Translations under genes and position numbers: made by a program
Notes under the pieces: model-generated
Databases searched by the model: none
What the model saw: the letters and a program-made list of their open reading frames with translations, nothing else
What the model was told of the DNA's origin: nothing
Source of the DNA: Myxococcales bacterium
GTDB taxonomy: Bacteria; Myxococcota_A; Polyangia; Fen-1088
DNA: 64,000 bases
Assembly: GCA_022184915.1 (NCBI GenBank)
Contig: JAGTJU010000006.1
Coordinates: forward strand, 286,402-350,401
Direction: 5' to 3'
Part shown: positions 1 through 8,890 of the stretch, piece after piece
How the letters are laid out: each line of letters starts with the position of its first letter
How positions within the stretch are numbered: position 1 is the first letter of the stretch

Positions 1-1629
1 AGCCAGGAGACGGTCACCGACGAGGCGGGGCGCTTTTCGGTGCCGGGCCTCGCGCCAGGCACCGTCTCTCTCCTCATCCAGGCCCCGGGGATTGGGTCCG
101 TCATGTGGGAGGCCCTGGCCCTGCCGTCGCGGGCCCTCTCCGTGCAACTCGAGGGGCAAGGGCTGACCCTTGCGGGGCGCCTGGTTTCGCCCGCGGGCGC
201 CGCGGAGCCCTTCGGGCAGGTGGTGGTCCGTCTCGGGGGCGCGGGGGCGCGTCACGTGCGGAGCGCAAGACCCGACGCCGAGGGGCGCTTTGCCTTCCAT
301 GGACTCGGCCCGGGTGACTACGTCCTGCGCGCTGGGGGTCTATCCACGGCGTCGGCGCCCCGGGCGCTGCGGCTCATCGAGCGGGACGAGGAGGGTATCA
401 GGCTCGAACTCGGTCCTGGACACGTGATCTCGGGCCGCGTGGTGGGGCGCGAAGGCGCGAGGCCCCTCGCCGATGCGGACGTCGTGGTTCAGTCCGTGCC
501 CGCGGACGACTGCCCCGAGGTGGTGAGGTCAGACGTCGTCGGGTACTTCGCCACGGTCGCTCTTCCTCGGGGACGCTACGCGGCCAGCGCGCGTCTACCC
601 GGATACGTCGCGGGTCAGCCCGTCACTGTGGAGGTTTCCGGCAAACCTTCACCGGCGACGCTGACGCTCGAACGTGCGGCCCGGGTAAGAGGGCGGGTGG
701 TTGATGCAAAGGGTCGTCCCTCCGCGGGAGTCGAGGTGGGGCTCACCTTGGCCGAGTCTCGCTTTCCTCGAGACCGGGTGCCGGTACTTTCAGGGCGTTT
801 GCCTCTGGCCGCCGAGGCGGCGGCGCTCGGGGCGCGGTTTTCGCTTCAGGCCGACGGCCACCGAAGCGCGACCACGGATGCGGGGGGCGCCTTCACCCTC
901 GGCGACCTTCGGCCAGGGCGATACGGCCTTCTCGCGCGCGCAGCGGCGGGCGAGCAGGCGGACGCGCCCCGCCGAGAGGTCGCAGCGGGCGCCGACGTGG
1001 ATTTCGGGGTGCTGACCCTGTCATCAGCGCCGCCTCGTGAGCCGCCTGCCGCTCCTTCGGCGCCAACCATCGTTCCTCTCGGACGCCGCGAGGTCGAGGG
1101 CATCGTCAGAGATCCGATGGGGCGCCCCCTTGCCGATGTCGCTGTGTCGATTCGCCCCGGGGACCCTGACGCGCTGCCGCTGGCGTCGGCCATGTCGGAC
1201 TCTGCGGGCCAGTTCACGCTTCGGGGCTTGCCCAAGGAGCCTTTGTGGCTCCGTGCTCAGAATCCTTCCTTCGGCCTGCTGTCGAGCCGTGTGCCGGAAG
1301 AGGCCACACGGCTCTCTCTCGTTTTCCCCCGTCCCGGGGGCGTCGAAGGGGAGTTGCTCGATGATCGGGGGCGCTTCCTCTCGCGAGGCCGGGTCACACT
1401 GACGGGCCCGGAAGGCCTGGAGGGGCCTCCCGTGCTGATGACGGGAGCGGGTTTCAAGGCGCTGGGCCTTCCGCCGGGAACGTGGACCTTGAAGGCAGAG
1501 GTGCCAGGCTTTGTGCCCAGCGAGAGGCGGGTCGAGGTGCCTTCGGGCGCATCGGCGCGGGCGCCCTCCGTCACGGGCCTCAGGATCGAGCTGCGCCCGC
1601 AGATCGGGGCCCAGGCCCCGCGCCGCTGA
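1..1629 (+). CDS. Secreted carboxypeptidase-regulatory-like repeat protein, 5' end missing
   Basis: The reading frame is open from base 1, and the first codons already read like the end of a repeat (TDEAGRFSVPGLAPG), so the true start lies outside the window. The GTG at 40 is internal. About 540 residues are visible and hold five further copies of a small beta-sandwich unit of the carboxypeptidase regulatory-like type. Each starts with a GxVxDxxGRPLxxAxV-like strand and ends with a G.F.L.GLPPGxYxLxA-like strand, near residues 55, 145, 225, 360 and 445. Such repeats are common in large surface or secreted proteins of myxobacteria, where they act as adhesive or structural modules. No catalytic domain is seen in this part. 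The protein ends in a plain hydrophilic tail with no membrane anchor. The function is unknown. Confidence 0.8.
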   Translation, partial: SQETVTDEAGRFSVPGLAPGTVSLLIQAPGIGSVMWEALALPSRALSVQLEGQGLTLAGRLVSPAGAAEPFGQVVVRLGGAGARHVRSARPDAEGRFAFHGLGPGDYVLRAGGLSTASAPRALRLIERDEEGIRLELGPGHVISGRVVGREGARPLADADVVVQSVPADDCPEVVRSDVVGYFATVALPRGRYAASARLPGYVAGQPVTVEVSGKPSPATLTLERAARVRGRVVDAKGRPSAGVEVGLTLAESRFPRDRVPVLSGRLPLAAEAAALGARFSLQADGHRSATTDAGGAFTLGDLRPGRYGLLARAAAGEQADAPRREVAAGADVDFGVLTLSSAPPREPPAAPSAPTIVPLGRREVEGIVRDPMGRPLADVAVSIRPGDPDALPLASAMSDSAGQFTLRGLPKEPLWLRAQNPSFGLLSSRVPEEATRLSLVFPRPGGVEGELLDDRGRFLSRGRVTLTGPEGLEGPPVLMTGAGFKALGLPPGTWTLKAEVPGFVPSERRVEVPSGASARAPSVTGLRIELRPQIGAQAPRR

Positions 1630-1641
1630 GTCCGTCTCGCA

Positions 1642-2589
1642 TCAAACTCTTCGTTGTTTACGGCGGCGGCACCGGCGGCTCCCGCCGAGCGCCGCGGCCC
1701 CCAGGACGAAGAGGAAAAAGGCGGGTGTCTTCGGCGTTGCGCCGTAGCTGCACCCCCCCAGAAACCCACTGTCGTCCGAGCCGCAGGCAGATTTGCCGTC
1801 GTCTGGATACACGGCGCAGACGGCCTCCCGGTCGTCCGCAGCCAAGCTTCGGCGCTCGGTGTCGCCCGGCGCCACGATGGCGGCCATGGTGGTCTCCTGG
1901 ACCTCGGGCGGCCCTGGACACGGAGGCACGGTGTTGCCCCGGTGGTCGGTGAGGTTCACCTGGCCCCCCCCGTCGCACGTGTGATCCAGACCGACGACGT
2001 GACCCAACTCGTGCGTCAGCGTGTTCTGGAGGTCATGGGTGTTGCTGCTGCGGCGCAGGTCCGGGTTCGCCACCAGGTCGGCCCAGGAGGGTCCGGTTCC
2101 GTTGATCTCGATGTCCGTATCGACGATTTGGCCCGTGTTGCGATCGGCGAACACGGACGTGATGGCCAGTGCGTTCGAAGGGTAGGGCAGGCGGTCGACC
2201 TCGTCGCGTGCCGTGCGACCCCAGAAGCTCCCGGTAAGGAACTGAACCTTGTTGACGCGATCGGCCTCCACGAAGCCCTTGGACGCTGGAGACGCGACCA
2301 CGGTGACGGACATCTTCGTGCAGGCGACACGCGACGAACTCCAGGCGGCCGCGGCTTCGTTCGTGGCTTGACGGAAGAGGTCGCTCGAGACGCTTGCCGG
2401 GGTGCTCCCGACGAGCACCTCCAAGCCGACGCAGGGCTGACGCCAGGTGAGCGGCAAGCCGCTGCCGCTCGCCAGCGTTCGCACGTAGGCTGCAGCGGGA
2501 GGAAGGGGGCCGAAAGAAAGCCAAGAGAAGGCAACCACGCCGAGGCAGGTTGACCACCGAAGCCAGGGGCGCGCGCTTCCGGGGCTCAT
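1642..2589 (-). CDS. Matrixin-type zinc metalloprotease with MYXO-CTERM-like tail
   Basis: Secreted metalloprotease of about 315 residues. A signal peptide (residues 1-35, ending PPAAA) is followed by a matrixin-like domain with the zinc motif HELGHVVGLDH near residue 197, where three His bind zinc and Glu is the general base. A second region, PDDREAV-like, resembles the conserved C-terminal helix of M10 proteases. The last 40 residues have a Gly-Gly-Cys, a hydrophobic stretch and an RRCRRRKQRR end, the layout of the MYXO-CTERM sorting tail, so the enzyme is probably displayed on the cell surface. I chose the ATG at 2589 because it overlaps the stop of the upstream gene as ATGA and starts a good signal peptide; the frame is open to 2670. 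Translational coupling suggests the two products work together. Confidence 0.85.
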   Translation of the reverse strand: MSPGSARPWLRWSTCLGVVAFSWLSFGPLPPAAAYVRTLASGSGLPLTWRQPCVGLEVLVGSTPASVSSDLFRQATNEAAAAWSSSRVACTKMSVTVVASPASKGFVEADRVNKVQFLTGSFWGRTARDEVDRLPYPSNALAITSVFADRNTGQIVDTDIEINGTGPSWADLVANPDLRRSSNTHDLQNTLTHELGHVVGLDHTCDGGGQVNLTDHRGNTVPPCPGPPEVQETTMAAIVAPGDTERRSLAADDREAVCAVYPDDGKSACGSDDSGFLGGCSYGATPKTPAFFLFVLGAAALGGSRRCRRRKQRRV

Positions 2590-3239
2590 CGTGTCTCGCC
2601 CATCAGCAGGCGCACCTGCCGGCGGAGATCCTCGAGAGGGACCGCATTGTCCCCAGGCGCCGTCTTCCACGTGCCATTGGGCGCCTTCAGGACGGCAGCC
2701 GAGCGGTCACCCGGACTTGCCAAAAGGCGGCCGCTGCCATCGGCGCTCACGAGGCGTTTGCCCTGGCCAAGTCCCGTCAGGCCGAAGCCGAACTCAGGGC
2801 GGGAGGCGTCGTGTGCCCGAAGGAAAAGCACGGCCCGCTCGCCCACGACGAACGAAGGCAGTCCGTGCACCCGCATCTCGAGGTCACCCACCACGCCGCC
2901 CGGCTGCACGATCTTGAGGGTGCGCCGCTTGCCCAGCAGGGCGCCTTTCCACGGCTCTTCCACTTCGACTGTCACCTCAGTGCGGATTGCGCGGGCATCG
3001 GTCTCCATCTTCGAGACCACCGCGGTGACCTTGCCGAAGACGATGGTGTCGCTTTCTGCCGTGAGGGCGGGAAGCTCCATCGCCATCACCACCGAGGCGA
3101 GCCCCCTCGCGGGGGCCGAAAGCCCGAGAAGCAGCGAGGTGCCGCAAGCGGCCCGCACGAGGTCGCGCCGGGTCGTTGCTTGGGCGAAAAAGGGCCTGGG
3201 GGGCCGAACGTGTGGCGACGCGGGAGGGGGCTTGTTCAT
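2586..3239 (-). CDS. Exported protein of unknown function coupled to the matrixin protease
   Basis: A protein of 217 residues. The N-terminal region has a twin-arginine-like signal (TTRRDLVRAACGTSLLLG) followed by a hydrophobic core, so export by Tat or Sec is likely. The mature part is a compact alpha/beta domain with strands such as VFGKVTAV and VTVEVEEPWKG, the latter typical of a small beta-barrel or OB-like fold. I recognise no catalytic motif. It lies directly upstream of the matrixin protease with a 4-nt ATGA overlap, so it may be an inhibitor, chaperone or substrate-binding partner; this is inference only. The frame is open to 3320, but the ATG at 3239 is preferred: the Tat-like signal follows it, and a TAGACT box lies 14 nt upstream (3254-3259). 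Confidence 0.75.
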   Translation of the reverse strand: MNKPPPASPHVRPPRPFFAQATTRRDLVRAACGTSLLLGLSAPARGLASVVMAMELPALTAESDTIVFGKVTAVVSKMETDARAIRTEVTVEVEEPWKGALLGKRRTLKIVQPGGVVGDLEMRVHGLPSFVVGERAVLFLRAHDASRPEFGFGLTGLGQGKRLVSADGSGRLLASPGDRSAAVLKAPNGTWKTAPGDNAVPLEDLRRQVRLLMGETR

Positions 3240-3253
3240 GGCGCTCGAGCGGC

Positions 3254-3259
3254 AGTCTA
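3254..3259 (-). promoter_or_regulatory. -10-like box of the protease operon
   Basis: TAGACT on the minus strand, 14 nt before the ATG at 3239. The same hexamer is the -10 of the ferredoxin promoter at 25237. No good -35 is visible. Confidence 0.35.
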
Positions 3260-3350
3260 CGAGGTGGATGGGATCATCGGAAGGCGCTGGCCGGTCTGAA
3301 GGGACCGAAACTCTGGACACCGACCCACACCGTCTCGGGCGAGCCGCCCC

Positions 3351-5376
3351 TCAAATCTTTCGCAACTGTAGCTTCGCGCCCCGGGCTGCCGCGACGTCGG
3401 CAGGGGAGAGATGCCCCCGGCGACCCATGATGCCAACCAGGTCGTAAAGCCGTGCCAGCCAGCCCTCGTCGACCGAGCCGTCGCGGAAACGTCGCGCAAA
3501 GCCGCGGGGATTCGGCGGCAGCGAAGCGAGGTGTGCCGCCTCGAGGGGCGTGAGCGCCTCCGGTGCCTTGCCAAAGTAGACCCGCGCCGCCTCTCCAACC
3601 CCGTGGATCCCGGGCCCTAGCTCGACAAGGTTCAAGTAAAGCTCGAGCATCCGGGGCTTGGGAACGAGGGCATCGAGCCGCCAGGTCAGGACCGCTTCGG
3701 CCAGCTTCCGGGCCAGGGTTCTTTCGTGCGAGAGGAACAGATTCTTGGCCACCTGCTGGGTGATGGTGCTCGCCCCGCGGGCCAGGCGCCCCCGTTCGAG
3801 GTTGTGAACCAGAGCCCGCCTCATGTGTTCGGGCTCGAAGCCATGATGCAAGAAAAAGCCTGCGTCCTCCGCTGTCAGGAACGCGGCGCGCACGTGGGGG
3901 GGGATGCTTTGCAGAGGCGTGAAGCCGGGCTGTCGGGGTGACAAGGGGAGGTCGCTGCGCGTGGAAACGGGCGCCGCGCCTGTCTGGAGCGGGGAGAGAT
4001 CCGCAGCGAGCGGTTCTGGGTCTCGGGTTACGTGGCACAGCGAAGGAAAGCGCACGTCCAGGGCAAGTTTTTCCCAATCGGCGGCGTCGAAGGTCACATC
4101 CATGGCCGCCGCCAGCCGCCCCTCGAGGGCAAGCCCCCACAGGGCCCCGCGCAGCGAGCCAGGGGCATGGCCCACCAGGTCGCTGCAAGGCCAGTCGCTG
4201 ACTTGGAAGGAGAGACTTCCGCTCGGGGCCTCGCCCCCTTGTACGAACCCCATCACGGCGACGGGAAGGCCGGGGAACCCGAAGCGCCCCGCGTCGATCT
4301 GCCAGCGGCTCTGGCGAGGGAAGAAGCGCCCCTGGGAAGCTGCCTCGAGCCGCACATCCCGCCAGCTCTGCCGGTCGAGATCGGGGTGATGGAGGGAGAT
4401 CTCCTGCACCTGGCCCTCGAAGCGCCACGCGAGGCCCTCGTCACCAGGGGCCTTGTCTGCAGCGAGCATGAAGCTCGTCGTCGCCCGGTCGACACCGAGG
4501 CCCCCGCCCGTCGAGCCAGGGTGCGAGCCCCGCCAGCGGCAACGCGTCGCCTTGGACCTCGAAGCTGAGTCCTCGCGCCCCCCTCCGCGCGTGAAGCCCG
4601 AGGGCGCTTGCCAACGCGTCTGCCTGAGCCGGCCGCACGTCCAGGCTGAAGCCGTCGTCCCGCGCGCTCGCATCCAAGCGCAAACCTCTCAGCAGGGGCG
4701 CCGCACCTGGAAGGCGCACGTCGAGATCCTCGCCGCGTAGCAAGAGTTCGCGTCCGAGTGTTGCCTCGACTGAAAGCAGGCCCAGCTGTGCCGTGGCCAC
4801 TCCGGCCAGGTCCGCGGTCACCGCCTCGAGCGTGGCTTCCACCTGCTCACCCGCGGCCGAGATCCGGAGCCCCTTGCTGCGCATGGCCAGGCGGCGGCCT
4901 CCGGGTAGTTGGACGAGCGCCGTGGCGCGGCCCGAAACCACCTTCACCTCGCGCCGCCACAGGCTGCCTGAACGGGCGGTGACTGCGGGGGCCGCTCGGG
5001 GTCGCAGGGGCGAACCGCGATAGCCCCTGAGGTTGTCCGCCTGGGGGGCCACCAGCAGCGTGAGCACGAGTCCCTCGATGGTCACCGCCGCAGCGCCCCC
5101 CTGCGTGACCTCCAGACGCTCGATGGAGGCGAGGGGCTCGCTGGCGAACGGGGCGCGGCCGAAGACCGTGACGTCCCGTGCGACGGCGACGAGGGTGCCA
5201 TCGCGCCAGGAGGGGTAGAGGGCTCCCAGCTCCACCCGGAGGCCTGTTGTTTCGAGGACGTAGGAGGCCAGGAGGGGCCTTGCGAAGGCCCACCAGAACA
5301 CCAACCCGAACGTGGTGGCAGCCGTCAGCGTGCCCACCAGGAGACGGTGCCAACGCCTTTGCTTCGCCGTGGACAT
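3351..5376 (-). CDS. AsmA-like plus GT51 peptidoglycan transglycosylase, interrupted by a +1 frameshift
   Basis: Two overlapping frames make one protein of about 674 residues. The first (5376 to about 4505) holds a membrane segment (residues 10-32) and an AsmA/DUF3971-like beta-rich region. The second (about 4505 to 3351) continues that region and then carries a full GT51 glycosyltransferase domain. GT51 motifs are clear: EDAGFFLHHG with the catalytic Glu, RGASTITQQVAKNLFL, and RKLAEAVLTWRLDAL followed by ELYLNLVELGPGIHGVGEAA. It lacks a transpeptidase domain, so it is a monofunctional transglycosylase that polymerises lipid II in the periplasm. The frames join at a run of five G (minus strand; 4500-4504): removing one G gives LDGRGLGVDRATT without a break. 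A sequencing error or a recent mutation is likely. Neither piece alone would be complete. Confidence 0.8.
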
Positions 5377-5442
5377 GGCCGAAGAGCCCTATCGGTAGGG
5401 GCGCCAGAATGTTGACCCCCGGCGGCCGGGGCGCGCGCCGCC

Positions 5443-6438
5443 CTAGTGGGCCGTCACGAGGGGACCAGTCCGTCGCTCCGGGCCGCCAAAGCTCACCTGG
5501 TGCTGTCTGCGGTTTTCACGCGTGCCTTGCGCCCGAAGAGCCGCACCCCGAAGCAGCCGGCCCACCAATTCGGCGAAGCCGATACCGGCCAGCTTCGCCA
5601 AGCGGGGCAGGGGACTCGCTTGTGTCATCACGGGCATCGCGTCGACCTCGCGGAGGATCTCGTTGCCGCGCTCGGAGACCTGGATGTGCACCAGGGCCGC
5701 GCCGGTGCAACCCAGCGCTTCGTAGGCCTGCGTGGCCAAGCGCAACACCGAGCGAAGGCGCTCGGCCGGAAGCCGGCAGGGTACGGACGCACCGGTCAGA
5801 CCCACGCCCGCCGGGCCTTCGGCCAGCCCGGAGCGCACGAGCTCGAGTGCGCCCAGCGGCTCACCGTCGAGGACGCCTACCTCCAGGGTCCGACCCACGA
5901 GGTGCCGTTCCACCAGAGCCAGGTCATCGACGCGCACCACCTCGTCGAGGGCCGTCTCGAGCTCGAGCTCGTCGAAGGCGACGTTCTCGGCAAAGGGCAG
6001 CCTCCCGTGGACGGGGCGCAGGGCGACCGGGAAACCAAACTGGCCGTGTGTGTCCACGATGTTCTCACCACTGTTTCCGTCAAAGACGTATCCCGCGGCG
6101 GTCGGCAAGTTGTGGAGGCGAAGAACCTCCTTGGTCTTGATCCGGTGCGAGGCTACCGCCGCAGCGGTTACACCGCAGCCAGTGTAGGGAATTCCCAGGA
6201 TCTCGAGGAAGCCCTGAAGACACCCGTCGTCGCCCAGGCGACCCTGCAAGGCCAAGAACGCAGAGGAAATTCGTGCCTGGCGCACGGAGAGGTCGAGCTC
6301 TTGGTCGAGGAACACGGGCACGCCCTCGTGGCCCAAGCGGGCGAGAGCTGCCGAGATCGCCTCGCCCTGTCGCAACCCCAACTCGCGCTGCCCTGGCCGC
6401 CCGCTCAAGAAGATTCCGATCCGTTGCTTGCCCTGCAT
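5443..6438 (-). CDS. D-alanine--D-alanine ligase-like ATP-grasp protein, active site degenerate
   Basis: A protein of 331 residues with the Ddl fold. GDDGCLQGFLEILGIPYTGCGV (near residue 70) matches the Ddl substrate-binding segment, and the C-terminal MPVMTQASPLPRLAKLAGI matches the Ddl omega-loop and last helix. Ddl enzymes join two D-Ala for peptidoglycan, using an RxD motif and an ExN motif to hold ATP phosphates and Mg2+. Here the expected RxD reads LVH and the ExN reads EVD, so the Arg, one Asp and the Asn are all changed. The protein may not be an active D-Ala ligase; it could be regulatory or use another substrate. The C-terminus is extended and basic. An SD-like GAAGAG precedes the ATG. 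It lies 66 nt upstream of the transglycosylase, so a cell-wall role remains plausible. Confidence 0.75.
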   Translation of the reverse strand: MQGKQRIGIFLSGRPGQRELGLRQGEAISAALARLGHEGVPVFLDQELDLSVRQARISSAFLALQGRLGDDGCLQGFLEILGIPYTGCGVTAAAVASHRIKTKEVLRLHNLPTAAGYVFDGNSGENIVDTHGQFGFPVALRPVHGRLPFAENVAFDELELETALDEVVRVDDLALVERHLVGRTLEVGVLDGEPLGALELVRSGLAEGPAGVGLTGASVPCRLPAERLRSVLRLATQAYEALGCTGAALVHIQVSERGNEILREVDAMPVMTQASPLPRLAKLAGIGFAELVGRLLRGAALRAQGTRENRRQHQVSFGGPERRTGPLVTAH

Positions 6439-6515
6439 CTCTTCACGGGTACCCCCGCGTTACGTGGCGGTCAAAAAAACGCCCAGCCAGCCGGATGCAA
6501 TCGCCGCTTTTGTGG

Positions 6516-6521
6516 TAAAGA
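6516..6521 (+). promoter_or_regulatory. -10-like box before the HARE-HTH gene
   Basis: TGGTAAAGA with the hexamer TAAAGA, 8 nt before the ATG at 6530. There is no Shine-Dalgarno sequence, so the mRNA may start close to the ATG. Confidence 0.35.
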
Positions 6522-6529
6522 GTGCCGCG

Positions 6530-8170
6530 ATGACGTTTCTAGAAGCCGCTCTGCACATCCTCGGCAGAGAGGGAAAGCCCCTCCATTTCAAAGAGCTAAC
6601 GGAGAAGGCCGTCAACAAGAAGCTGCTCACCTTCGTGGGGCGTACGCCCGAAGTGACGATGCAGACGCAATTGACCGCAGCCGTGAAGAAGGCCCCAGGT
6701 AACCCCTTCGTGCGGGTGAAGCCGGGCGTGTTCGGGCTGCTGCGCTACCCAGAGATCGGGGAACTCGAGCCGGTGGCCGAGGTCGTGGCGCCCGAAGAGG
6801 CCCCGCTCGTCGCAGAAACCTCCAGCGAGGCGGAGGCCCCTGAGGCCCGACGCCGGAGAACCCGCCGGGGACGGCGGGGTCGCGATCGCGACGAGAGTGC
6901 CGAATCCGAGGCTCCGGGCCGTCAGGGGCCAGGAGACGACAGTCCCGCCGTGGCGACTGTCGAGGAGCTTGAGGAGCGAGGGGCTGAGATGGGCTCGAGC
7001 CGCCCTGAACCCTTGCCGCTGCCCGCTCCTCCGAGAGCGTTTGTCTCGAAGGGCGTCGAGGCCGACGCGCCTGGCTCCGACGAGGCCGGGCATGAGGACG
7101 ACGACGGTGAACTCGCCGAGGGTGACGAACTCGCCGCCGGCGAAGCCGGAGGAGCTGAGGGCGATGGCCCAGGCCGCCGCCGCCGCCGCAGGCGTCGTCG
7201 CCGAAGGGGAGGGGCTGTGGATGCCAACGGGCTCGCGGTGGAGCCAGGCAGCTTCACGGACGATTTTGCTTCCTTGCCCACGGATGGTGCGGGCGACGGC
7301 GACTTCGGCGTGGGAGTTCCCGAGGGCGCGCCCGTCGTGGAGGCGGTGTCTGAAGGGCCGCGAGACGTCCCCACGGTCTCCGATGACGGTCCTGGTCGTC
7401 GCATCATGGCGCCGCTCGACGCCGCCATCGAGGTGCTGCGCGGCCAAGCGCCCGGGCGGGGCGTGCACGTCCGTCAGATCGCAGACACGGCCGTGCGGCG
7501 TCGCCTGGTTCACGGTGAGGCCCACGAGGCGTGGCGGGTCATGCGTGCAGCGCTGGCTGCCGAATCCAAGGAGCGTTTGCGTGCCGGCCTGCGCCCGCGC
7601 ATCCGTGCGGCAGGCAGCGGTCTTTTCGCTCTCGCGCGTCGGCCCGCCGACATGGATCTCGAAAAGGCCGAGTCGGTGTACGGAGAGGCGGTCCGCGCCT
7701 TGCGGGAACGCACGCTCGCGTCGCTCGAGCAGCGGCTGGGCGAGCTTGCCAGCGGCGCCTTCGAGGCCCTGGCCCGGGTGCTCTTGCAGCGTGAAGGCTT
7801 TGGTCCCGCCACCTTCGTCAAGCGCGTCGAGGGCACCGTTTATCTCGAAGCTTTGCGAGGGCGTGGTTGGAAGCCATCGAAGTGCCTCGTGGCGCTGCGA
7901 TGGGGCTCTTCGCCCGCAGGGCGTCGGGCGGTGGGTGAGCTGCGCGCAGGCGTGCGGGCGCGCAACGCCGACGAAGGCGTGCTGTTGCTGGCTGGCCGGT
8001 TGTCGGAAGAAGCCATCCGCGAGTGGAAGCAGCCCGGCCCCCCCATCGAGGTGGTCGACGGCCCGGCCATGTCCGAGGCCTGTGCGCGCCACGGTGTGGG
8101 CGTCATCAACGCGCAGGTGAACGTCGATTTCGTCGACGCCGACTTCTTTGCCGAGCTCTCGGAGGGCTGA
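6530..8170 (+). CDS. HARE-HTH protein with degenerate Mrr-like C-terminal domain
   Basis: A protein of 546 residues. Residues 1-75 match the HARE-HTH winged-helix domain: TFLEAALHILGREGKPLHF at the start and FVRVKPGVFGLLR at the end. Residues about 80-300 are low-complexity, acidic and rich in Ala/Glu/Gly, with two Arg clusters (near 107 and a run of eleven Arg near 220). A second, divergent HARE-like domain follows (PLDAAIEVLRG to GSGLFALARRP, about 310-390). The C-terminus (about 420-530) resembles an Mrr-type restriction endonuclease fold (FEALARVLLQREGFG to DEGVLLLAG), but the catalytic QxK reads ALR and the expected Asp is not found. A DNA-binding or chromatin-like role is more likely than cutting. 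I chose the ATG at 6530 because the HARE domain begins there; the frame is open to 6428. Confidence 0.75.
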   Translation: MTFLEAALHILGREGKPLHFKELTEKAVNKKLLTFVGRTPEVTMQTQLTAAVKKAPGNPFVRVKPGVFGLLRYPEIGELEPVAEVVAPEEAPLVAETSSEAEAPEARRRRTRRGRRGRDRDESAESEAPGRQGPGDDSPAVATVEELEERGAEMGSSRPEPLPLPAPPRAFVSKGVEADAPGSDEAGHEDDDGELAEGDELAAGEAGGAEGDGPGRRRRRRRRRRRGGAVDANGLAVEPGSFTDDFASLPTDGAGDGDFGVGVPEGAPVVEAVSEGPRDVPTVSDDGPGRRIMAPLDAAIEVLRGQAPGRGVHVRQIADTAVRRRLVHGEAHEAWRVMRAALAAESKERLRAGLRPRIRAAGSGLFALARRPADMDLEKAESVYGEAVRALRERTLASLEQRLGELASGAFEALARVLLQREGFGPATFVKRVEGTVYLEALRGRGWKPSKCLVALRWGSSPAGRRAVGELRAGVRARNADEGVLLLAGRLSEEAIREWKQPGPPIEVVDGPAMSEACARHGVGVINAQVNVDFVDADFFAELSEG

Positions 8171-8861
8171 CAGCTCGAACACAAGCGCTCCGGCTCCCTC
8201 ACGAGCCGGGCGCTGGTGCTGGCTGGGGCGGCGCCCCTACGATCCTGTTGCGGCTCTGCAGGAGCGGCTGCGCGAAGAGGTCTTCACGGGTGGTCCCGAG
8301 ACCTTGGTCCTCGTCGAACACGATCCGGTGATCACCCTCGGGCGCTCCGCCGCTCCTGAGAACGTGCTGGTGGAGCCTGAGCGCCTCGAAGCCATGGGTG
8401 TGGCTCTTCGCCACACGCGTCGGGGCGGCGACGTCACCTACCACGGTCCCGGGCAGCTCGTTGGCTATCCGGTCTTCCGTCTGGACAAGGGGGTTGTCGC
8501 TCACGTCACGTCCATGGCCGAAGCCATCCTGGCTCTGCTCGAAGGTCTGGGGGTCAAGGCCGAATTTCGGCGCAGCGAGCCCGGGATTTGGGTGGGCAAC
8601 GACAAGGTGTGTGCCTTTGGGGTGCACGTGCGCAGACGGGTGGCAATCCACGGCTTCGCGCTCAACGTCGCAACTGCCCTCGACGCCTACGCGCTCATCG
8701 TTCCTTGCGGGCTTAAGGACAAGGGCGTGACATCGCTCGCGGCGCTGACCGGCCGCACGTTCCCACTGACCACACTACTTTCACGGTTGGTGGTCGCCTT
8801 CGAGACCGCGTACGGAATGTCCCTTCACGAAGTCTCGGCCGATGTGGTTGCAGGCTCGTGA
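8148..8861 (+). CDS. lipB: Octanoyltransferase LipB
   Basis: Transfers octanoyl groups from acyl carrier protein to lipoyl domains, the first step of lipoic acid synthesis in the cytosol. Diagnostic motifs are present: RGGDVTYHGPGQLVGYP, then DKVCAFGV with the catalytic Lys (near residue 152), RVAIHGFALNV, and VPCGLKDKGVTSL with the catalytic Cys (near 187). Length (237) is normal for the family. The only in-frame start upstream of the domain is a TTG at 8148, which overlaps the preceding gene by 23 nt, so the exact start is uncertain. No lipA is seen in the window. The stop overlaps a possible GTG start of the next gene. Confidence 0.92.
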   Translation: MPSSRRADSSNTSAPAPSRAGRWCWLGRRPYDPVAALQERLREEVFTGGPETLVLVEHDPVITLGRSAAPENVLVEPERLEAMGVALRHTRRGGDVTYHGPGQLVGYPVFRLDKGVVAHVTSMAEAILALLEGLGVKAEFRRSEPGIWVGNDKVCAFGVHVRRRVAIHGFALNVATALDAYALIVPCGLKDKGVTSLAALTGRTFPLTTLLSRLVVAFETAYGMSLHEVSADVVAGS

Positions 8862-8871
8862 GACCTCACGC

Positions 8872-8877
8872 TAGACT
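8872..8877 (+). promoter_or_regulatory. -10-like box before the second ATP-grasp gene
   Basis: TAGACT, 13 nt before the GTG at 8891. It supports 8891 rather than 8858 as the start of the downstream gene. Confidence 0.3.
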
Positions 8878-8890
8878 GACTCCAACACAC

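Noticed and set aside
7183..7215. Short CGN-codon repeat that looks like a microsatellite
   Set aside because: It simply encodes the eleven-Arg run of the HARE-HTH protein with mixed codons.
8218..8651. Minus-strand frame opposite lipB
   Set aside because: Shadow frame without motifs.
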